Part shown: positions 31,483-36,537 of the stretch, in pieces | Layout of the letters: every line of letters begins with the position of its first letter | How positions within the stretch are numbered: the stretch's first letter is position 1 | From: Pedosphaera sp. | GTDB taxonomy: Bacteria; Verrucomicrobiota; Verrucomicrobiia; Limisphaerales; Pedosphaeraceae | Reading direction: 5' to 3' | Assembly (NCBI GenBank): GCA_028293325.1 | Contig: JAQGPA010000123.1 | Coordinates: forward strand, 1 to 36,537 | DNA length: 36,537 nucleotides | Translations under genes and position numbers: made by a program | Notes under the pieces: generated by a model | Seen by the model: only the letters and a program-made list of their open reading frames with translations | Database searches by the model: none | What the model was told of the DNA's origin: nothing

Positions 31483-34400
31483 ATGATCCAAAACCCCGTC
31501 CTTCACGGGACTGGAAGGCTGTTCGCGCCGGTCGAAACTCATGCCGCTCAATTGCCCGGTGGCCGGCTCAACTCTGGTCCCCCGGCCATTGACATCCACA
31601 GATTTTTTGCTGCGCGCAATTTCACTTCCGCCTTCATAGCCCTCTTCTTTTTCTGTGCCTCCATCTGCTTCTCGGAGGCAAAAACATTGACCTGGACCGG
31701 CAATGCTCCTTTTTTCAATCGTTGGAGCGAACCCGGAAACTGGAGCCCGGCCGGGCCGCCTGTCAACGGCGACACTGTCATTTTTCCAGCAGGGTTTACG
31801 CCCAACAATGACCTCACCAATCTAAGCCTTTTTTCCATTCAATTCACCGGCACGGGAAGCACCTATCTTACCGGCAATCCCATTCACCTTGATTCCGACA
31901 TCACCGCCGCGAACAACAACGGCGAGGCGCGCGTGACCCTCGACATCACTTTCAACAGCGGCGGCGGAACGTTCTACACGCTCGGATCGAGCTTCCTGAC
32001 CGTTGTGGGCAATGTGGCTCTGGCCAACCACCAATCCCTGAATCTCTATGCGCTTAATGCGCAAATGTACGTCAACGGAAGCGTCTCCGGTACCGGCGGC
32101 ATCACAAAACTCGGCGGCTCGCACGCTTATCTGCTGGGACAATCGCCCAACGTCCTCACTGATCTGACCTCGATTCAGGATGGGACCCTGCATTTGGGCA
32201 AATCCAATGTGGTGGCCATTTCTCAAAAAATCGTGCTGGCGCCAAATGGAACTTCGGGCAGCGATTTGACTGACGACGCGCCCGGACAATATCCACCAGT
32301 CATCGACGCGACCGTTGGGAATTCCTGCACATGGCATATGAATTATGGAACAGCCGTCACCAACCTCTCCTTGAGCAACGGAGGCAGTGTTCACGGTCTC
32401 GGCATCCTGAACCTTCAATGTGACGTCAACGTCACCACCACCAACTACTACCAGTGCGATCTGTTGTGCCCTCTTTATCTCGGCAGCCAAACCCGCCAAT
32501 TCCATGTCAATGGCTCCGGAGCCACCCTCCAAGTTGGCCAGGTGGTCGCGACCGGCACCGCGGGCATTACCAAGGATGGCTTGGGAACCATGTATTTGGG
32601 AGGGCCCAACGACTATGCCGGCCTCACCCTCGTCAATGATGGAACACTGATTGTGACCAACAATGGCTCGCTCGGTTCCAGTGGCACCAGCTCGGGCACG
32701 ATTGTTTCCTCCGGGGCAATAATCGAATTCGCCGGGGTGACCACCGCCGAGCCTCTCACGCTCAATGCTAATTCCTATATTGCCTTTTATAAGACGAATA
32801 ACTTGAATGGTTCGCTGTCACTCAATGGCCCGGCAGCCATTTTCGGCGGGGATTTGACCGACCTCATTCAGATCAACACCGGCATCACCGGCGTCGGTCC
32901 CTTCGGCATCGGCGCAGGCACAGTCCGTTTTGCGGGAACCGCGCCCAACTCCTTTACCGGCGGCGTTACCGTGGGCGAGGGCGTTTTCGGCTATTTCACC
33001 AAGCCCTGCACGCTCGAACTTGCCAAGCCGGATAACGTCCTCGCGGTGCCGGGAACAATCGAGGTGCGCAATATCTTTTTGAACGGGAACGAAGCCACAA
33101 ATACAATGACCCTCCGCAGTCTGCAGAACAACGGGGTCCAGGACGTGCGCCTCGGGTATAATGGATCATGGCTGTTGGCGGGTCATTCAGCGGCGCCGCG
33201 TTCGCTCGTTTTTCACGGTGATGGTTACGTTGACACGCAAGGAGGCCAGTTGCAGCTCACCAACTCGCCCGGCACCAATCAAATCTACGCCGTCACGGGC
33301 TACTCCATCTACGACCCACCCAGCTATACCGCCCTGATACTCGGCAATCTCGTCATCCAGGCGCCGACCAATACCCTGACTGTCAGCAACAATGTCACGT
33401 TGATGGTTCCCGCCCAGATCACCGGCGGCGGTTCCCTCGTCAAAGCCGGCCCGGGCACTGTCATGATGAGCGGTTCAGCTAATAACAACTTCGCGGGCGA
33501 TACACTCGTGACCAGCGGTCCACTCGTTTTTGCCAAGAGTCCCAATGCCATTTCGGTGCCGCACAATCTCATCATTGGCCCCACACTCCCTTCTACGACC
33601 GCGCTCGCTCGCTTTGATTATTCCGGCGGCTTCGGCGGCTCGGTGATCACGGTCAACGCCAATTCATTGCTCAATCTCAATGGCAATAATTATATCGTCT
33701 ACCAGTTGAATCTGAACGACGGCGGCAGCGCGGCCACCGGTTCGGGGAATCTTTATCTTTCGAATGGCGGAGTTGTGCAGGTGGGCTCCTTGGCAGGCCA
33801 GGGCTCGCACGCAAGTTCCTCCATCAGCGGCCGGATTGCCATCGTGCCGAATGATAGGATCACTTTTAACATTAATCCCTATGCCACGTCCGCTCCTTTC
33901 GCCAGCGCGCCGGAACTCGATGTGCCCGCGAGCATCAATGTCAATGAATCTGAAGATCCTAACTTCATTCCGGCGGGATTCACCAAAAGCGGATTGGGTC
34001 GGATGCGCCTGCTTGGCAACAATACCTATCACGGCGGCACTTTTATCAATGGCGGAACACTGATTGCAGCGAGTGCGGGTGCCTTGGGGACGACCAACAC
34101 CGGCACCTTTGTGAATGACCCCGGCGCCTTGGCCCTGGATGGCGGTATCACCATCACTGACGAGCCGGTTTATCTTGATAGCAGCACAGCTCCCGCCCTC
34201 GACAGCCTCAGCGGCAGCAACACCTGGGCCGGTCCGATCATCCTCAGCCGTAACAGCAACATCGGCCCCGGCCCCGCCGGCGCCGCGCTCATGGCGTCCG
34301 GCGTCATCAGCGGGACGGGCGGCTTTCTCAAAGTGGGCCAGGGCTCATTGGCGGTCGGTGGGGTGGCCAATAACACTTATTCCGGTGATACCTTCGTCAA

Positions 34401-35622
34401 TGCCGGCACCCTCCTCTTGCAGAAACAAGTAATCGGCGGCACCGCCATTCCGCATCAGATCACCGTCGCCACCGGCCCCACCGGCCCTCCTGCCACCTTG
34501 GTGCAGCAGACTGAAAACGGCATCAAAGGCGGAGTGACCGTGAACAGCGGCGGTCTCTGGAGCCTTTTGGGGGGGCAGATTTTCAGCGATTTCGGCCTCC
34601 AAGGTCATCCACCCCTTACCTTGAATGGCAACGGCAGCGTGCAGGCCCTTGGAGCGTCACTTTTCCTTCCCCCGGGCGGAGGCTTGATAGTCAACCCCGG
34701 CAGCAATACGACCGCCACAATTTCGGGATACATTGCCCTCAATAATAATAACATCACCGCGCGGCCGATGACCATTAATGCCGGCGCCAACCAGGCGGGC
34801 AATCCCGAGTGCCTCGTGAGCGCTGCCATCCAGGAAATCTTCGGTTCATTCGGCCTGCAAAAGGAAGGCGGGGGCACGCTTCGCCTCACCGGCACCAACA
34901 CTTTCACCGGCGCGAACAATGTGGTCGGCGGAACCCTTTGGGTCGATGGCTTGCAGCCACAAAGCCCCGTGTTACTCAAAACTGGCACCCGCCTCAAAGG
35001 TTTCGGCACGGTCGGCAACACCGACTTCACCGGCAGTTCCGGCATCATCTCCCCCGGCGGCAGCCCGGGCATCCTGTCCTGCAGCAATCTCGATGCGGGC
35101 GCGCTCGGCAGCGGCACTCTGGAAATCGAACTAAACGGCACCACGCCCGGCGTCAGCGGCTACGATCAACTCAACGTGAGCGGCAGCGTCAATCTCTCCG
35201 GCCTCACCCTGCATGCCTTCCTCAATTACGCCTCCGCGGTGAACGATCAATACACCATCATCAACAACGATGGCACCGACGCCGTCGCTGGCACCTTCCA
35301 AGGCCTGCCGCAAAATGCCAAACTCTACATCGGCACAGAACTCTTCACCATCAACTACACCGGCGGTACAGGCAACGACGTAACACTCAAGCGCCTCGTC
35401 ACCCCGCCCCGTCCCGTGCTGACCATCACCGAGGTGCCGCCGTCATTGGTGCGTTTGGTCTGGCCCACCAACGATCCTCCCTTCAGCCTGGAATCCACCA
35501 CCAATCTGACCGCCGCCAACTGGACCGCCACATTGCCCCTGCCCGTCATCATCGGCACCAACAATGTCGTGACCAACACCGTCAGCGACGCCCAAAAATT
35601 CTACCGCCTCTACATTCCCTGA
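31483..35622 (+). CDS. Autotransporter-associated beta-strand repeat (PATR) surface protein
   Basis: 1379 residues. A long N-terminal extension of about 45 residues precedes a hydrophobic signal (TSAFIALFFFCASICFSEA, to about residue 66), then TLTWTGNAPFFNRWSEPGNW, the usual opening of such proteins. At least six PATR units of the form G-x-L-x-K-x-G-x-G-x-L...Y-x-G-x-T-x-V-x-x-G-T-L lie near residues 206, 363, 648, 832, 947 and 1123. They imply a long beta-helix passenger. Near 1165 is FTGSSGIISPGGSPGILSCS, a typical end-of-helix segment. There is no autotransporter barrel; the protein ends with a Trp-containing domain and FYRLYIP. It is probably exported and surface-bound by another route, for adhesion or polymer contact. 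The role is inferred from family only. Confidence 0.85.
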   Translation: MIQNPVLHGTGRLFAPVETHAAQLPGGRLNSGPPAIDIHRFFAARNFTSAFIALFFFCASICFSEAKTLTWTGNAPFFNRWSEPGNWSPAGPPVNGDTVIFPAGFTPNNDLTNLSLFSIQFTGTGSTYLTGNPIHLDSDITAANNNGEARVTLDITFNSGGGTFYTLGSSFLTVVGNVALANHQSLNLYALNAQMYVNGSVSGTGGITKLGGSHAYLLGQSPNVLTDLTSIQDGTLHLGKSNVVAISQKIVLAPNGTSGSDLTDDAPGQYPPVIDATVGNSCTWHMNYGTAVTNLSLSNGGSVHGLGILNLQCDVNVTTTNYYQCDLLCPLYLGSQTRQFHVNGSGATLQVGQVVATGTAGITKDGLGTMYLGGPNDYAGLTLVNDGTLIVTNNGSLGSSGTSSGTIVSSGAIIEFAGVTTAEPLTLNANSYIAFYKTNNLNGSLSLNGPAAIFGGDLTDLIQINTGITGVGPFGIGAGTVRFAGTAPNSFTGGVTVGEGVFGYFTKPCTLELAKPDNVLAVPGTIEVRNIFLNGNEATNTMTLRSLQNNGVQDVRLGYNGSWLLAGHSAAPRSLVFHGDGYVDTQGGQLQLTNSPGTNQIYAVTGYSIYDPPSYTALILGNLVIQAPTNTLTVSNNVTLMVPAQITGGGSLVKAGPGTVMMSGSANNNFAGDTLVTSGPLVFAKSPNAISVPHNLIIGPTLPSTTALARFDYSGGFGGSVITVNANSLLNLNGNNYIVYQLNLNDGGSAATGSGNLYLSNGGVVQVGSLAGQGSHASSSISGRIAIVPNDRITFNINPYATSAPFASAPELDVPASINVNESEDPNFIPAGFTKSGLGRMRLLGNNTYHGGTFINGGTLIAASAGALGTTNTGTFVNDPGALALDGGITITDEPVYLDSSTAPALDSLSGSNTWAGPIILSRNSNIGPGPAGAALMASGVISGTGGFLKVGQGSLAVGGVANNTYSGDTFVNAGTLLLQKQVIGGTAIPHQITVATGPTGPPATLVQQTENGIKGGVTVNSGGLWSLLGGQIFSDFGLQGHPPLTLNGNGSVQALGASLFLPPGGGLIVNPGSNTTATISGYIALNNNNITARPMTINAGANQAGNPECLVSAAIQEIFGSFGLQKEGGGTLRLTGTNTFTGANNVVGGTLWVDGLQPQSPVLLKTGTRLKGFGTVGNTDFTGSSGIISPGGSPGILSCSNLDAGALGSGTLEIELNGTTPGVSGYDQLNVSGSVNLSGLTLHAFLNYASAVNDQYTIINNDGTDAVAGTFQGLPQNAKLYIGTELFTINYTGGTGNDVTLKRLVTPPRPVLTITEVPPSLVRLVWPTNDPPFSLESTTNLTAANWTATLPLPVIIGTNNVVTNTVSDAQKFYRLYIP

Positions 35623-35679
35623 CCGGCAAAACACACACACACAATCTAATAACCGAAGTTTCGGCGATATTGATTAACC

Positions 35680-35865
35680 ATGCCTGATTCAGCGAACAAG
35701 GAGATTCACGACGCAATCCTCACCGTGCTCGTCCGCGATTGGGACCCGTTTCGCCTCAAATGCGACACCATCAACGGCAGTCAATATGCAAGGTTTGTCG
35801 CCCCCATTTACCAGATGCTCGCCGGCACCCGCTCCAAGGAAGAATTGGCGGATTGCACGGTTTAG
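35680..35865 (+). CDS. Small hypothetical protein, probably truncated
   Basis: 61 residues: MPDSANKEIHDAILTVLVRD, WDPFRLKCDTINGSQYARFV, APIYQMLAGTRSKEELADCT, V. The VLV.DWDP and Y..F..PIY..L...S.EEL pattern resembles DUF1871-like proteins, in which a further helix normally follows EEL. Here stops at 35863 and 35869 end it. In the same frame after these stops, a stretch beginning QFAEELITYFDDQWGRY runs to about 36036 without a start. The gene is either short or broken; the family call is weak. Confidence 0.45.
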   Translation: MPDSANKEIHDAILTVLVRDWDPFRLKCDTINGSQYARFVAPIYQMLAGTRSKEELADCTV

Positions 35866-36058
35866 GAATAGCAGTTTGCTGAAGAACTGATAACCTATTT
35901 CGACGATCAATGGGGACGGTATGACCAAGTTGCTCGTAAAATCGGCCAAAATCCTGTCACAGCGGGTGGAACCCGAATTGGATCTGATCGGGGACGTAAA
36001 CGGCTCATCCCCACTTTTGACAATGGCCGCCTTTAGCGTGCTTGTTACTGCTTTCCCC

Positions 36059-36142
36059 ATGGCCCGCAAACTACGCGTCCAATATCCTGGCGCAGTGCAT
36101 CACGTCCTGAATCGCGGGGACCGGCGCAAATCAATCTCCTAA
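36059..36142 (+). pseudogene. REP-associated tyrosine transposase (RAYT), N-terminal fragment
   Basis: ATG 36059 opens MARKLRVQYPGAVHHVLNRG, DRRKSIS, then a stop. This is the characteristic start of RAYT / Y1-transposase proteins (M-R-x-L-R-x-x-x-P-G-A-x-x-H-V-x-x-R-G-x), including the first part of the metal-binding region. About 100 further residues, with the catalytic Tyr and His-x-His, are missing. The fragment ends 3 bp before the left inverted end of the MITE-like element at 36146, which suggests that insertion broke it. Confidence 0.8.
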
Positions 36143-36145
36143 AAC

Positions 36146-36338
36146 CACTACTGTCCAAATTAGAATTTGGAACTCGTGCTGCAAGTGCAGTTTCACCGCG
36201 TATTTACAGGGGTATCTGTTGGACTGCATCGGATTCACAGGATGAACAACCTGTTTTTGAAAACGGCCCGCCTCACGCAAAATCCCCAGCAAAAACACCG
36301 TGTTCACCGTTCAAGATCGCCTAATTTGGACAGCAGTG
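36146..36338. mobile_element. MITE-like element with 18-bp terminal inverted repeats
   Basis: The left end CACTACTGTCCAAATTAG (36146-36163) and the right end CTAATTTGGACAGCAGTG (36321-36338) are inverted repeats matching at 17 of 18 positions. The 193-bp interior has no coding potential. The right end is followed by a second copy of TTGGACAGCAGTGTT (36326-36340 and 36341-36355). No target duplication could be identified with confidence. The element family is not recognised. Confidence 0.6.
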
Positions 36339-36355
36339 TTTTGGACAGCAGTGTT
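36326..36355 (+). repeat. 15-bp direct repeat at the element's right end
   Basis: TTGGACAGCAGTGTT occurs twice in perfect tandem. The first copy contains the end of the right inverted repeat, so the end of the element appears duplicated. Confidence 0.8.
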
Positions 36356-36375
36356 TCACCGCAGGGTCATACCCT

Positions 36376-36537
36376 ATGGAATATGGGCGAGCTTTTGACG
36401 TAGCATCGGCAGATATTAATAAAATCAAGACCGGCACTCCGACCAGCGAGATCGGACCCATACACTATTTGGATGCAACAACGTTAGCGGCACTCATTCG
36501 GACAAAGAAGTTGTCGTCGCGCGAAGTCGTCCAGGCA
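36376..36537 (+). CDS. Amidase-signature enzyme, N-terminal part only
   Basis: ATG 36376, preceded by AGGG 9 bp upstream, opens a frame of 54 codons to the window edge: MEYGRAFDVASADINKIKTG, then IGPIHYLDATTLAALIRTKK and LSSREVVQA. The segment LDATTLAALIRTKKLSSREV is the characteristic N-terminal helix of amidase-signature proteins (GatA-like, Ser-Ser-Lys hydrolases). The catalytic core is outside the window. Substrate unknown. Confidence 0.75.
   Translation, partial: MEYGRAFDVASADINKIKTGTPTSEIGPIHYLDATTLAALIRTKKLSSREVVQA

Noticed and set aside
36167..36403. A 78-codon plus-strand frame near the right edge
   Set aside because: It runs through the MITE-like interior and the 15-bp tandem repeat and has no start signal; the real coding start is the amidase ATG at 36376 in another frame.

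Overview
The window looks like a chromosomal segment of a verrucomicrobial bacterium, probably of the Pedosphaera/Limisphaerales kind. The pointers are a tandem family of prepilin-like proteins with the H-X9-DG signature, a large autotransporter-associated beta-strand (PATR) protein, a TMTC-like membrane TPR protein, many long-signal-peptide secreted proteins with Trp/Tyr-rich C-termini, and abundant short-period intergenic repeats. This assignment is inference from gene content; no rRNA or other phylogenetic marker is present.

Layout. 1-90 is the start of a short-chain dehydrogenase (minus strand). 91-1375 is a gene-poor block holding a possible IS21-like terminal-repeat remnant and copy 1 of a roughly 700-bp compound repeat. 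1376-3907 is a TMTC-like membrane protein with about 11 TPRs. On the minus strand, 8331-3927 carries five paralogous prepilin-like genes, four of them joined by 4-bp start/stop overlaps, followed by a small protein. 8501-9313 is a xylose-isomerase-like TIM barrel. 12219-9318 (minus) is a three-gene operon: a DUF350-like membrane protein, a glutathionylspermidine-synthase-like ATP-grasp and an unknown protein. 17262-12380 (minus) is tetR, membrane-fusion protein and RND pump, with a palindromic operator at the tetR start. 17422-22006 (plus) is a complete five-gene branched-chain amino acid ABC transporter (livJHMGF order). 25957-22019 (minus) holds a hypothetical gene whose 3' half is built from repeats, an aldehyde dehydrogenase and a secreted GH-A-like glycosidase.

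From 25986 to the end the window is accessory in character. It has copy 2 of the compound repeat (inverted relative to copy 1), a secreted trypsin-like protease, a frameshifted TPR gene cut by IS21-like terminal repeats, a coiled-coil hypothetical, a secreted protein, the 1379-residue PATR protein, a truncated small gene, an N-terminal fragment of a REP-associated tyrosine transposase (RAYT), a 193-bp MITE-like element with 18-bp inverted ends, and the start of an amidase.

The most interesting material is the repeat system. It consists of two long inverted mosaics about 25 kb apart, assembled from small hairpins and short-period purine-rich repeats. One 12-nt hairpin family shows a compensatory base change. 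A 32-nt hairpin is present in copy 2 but absent from copy 1, with a relative at 29631. A RAYT fragment lies nearby. Together these suggest REP/RAYT-like spread of mini-hairpins, in one case into the 3' half of an open reading frame.
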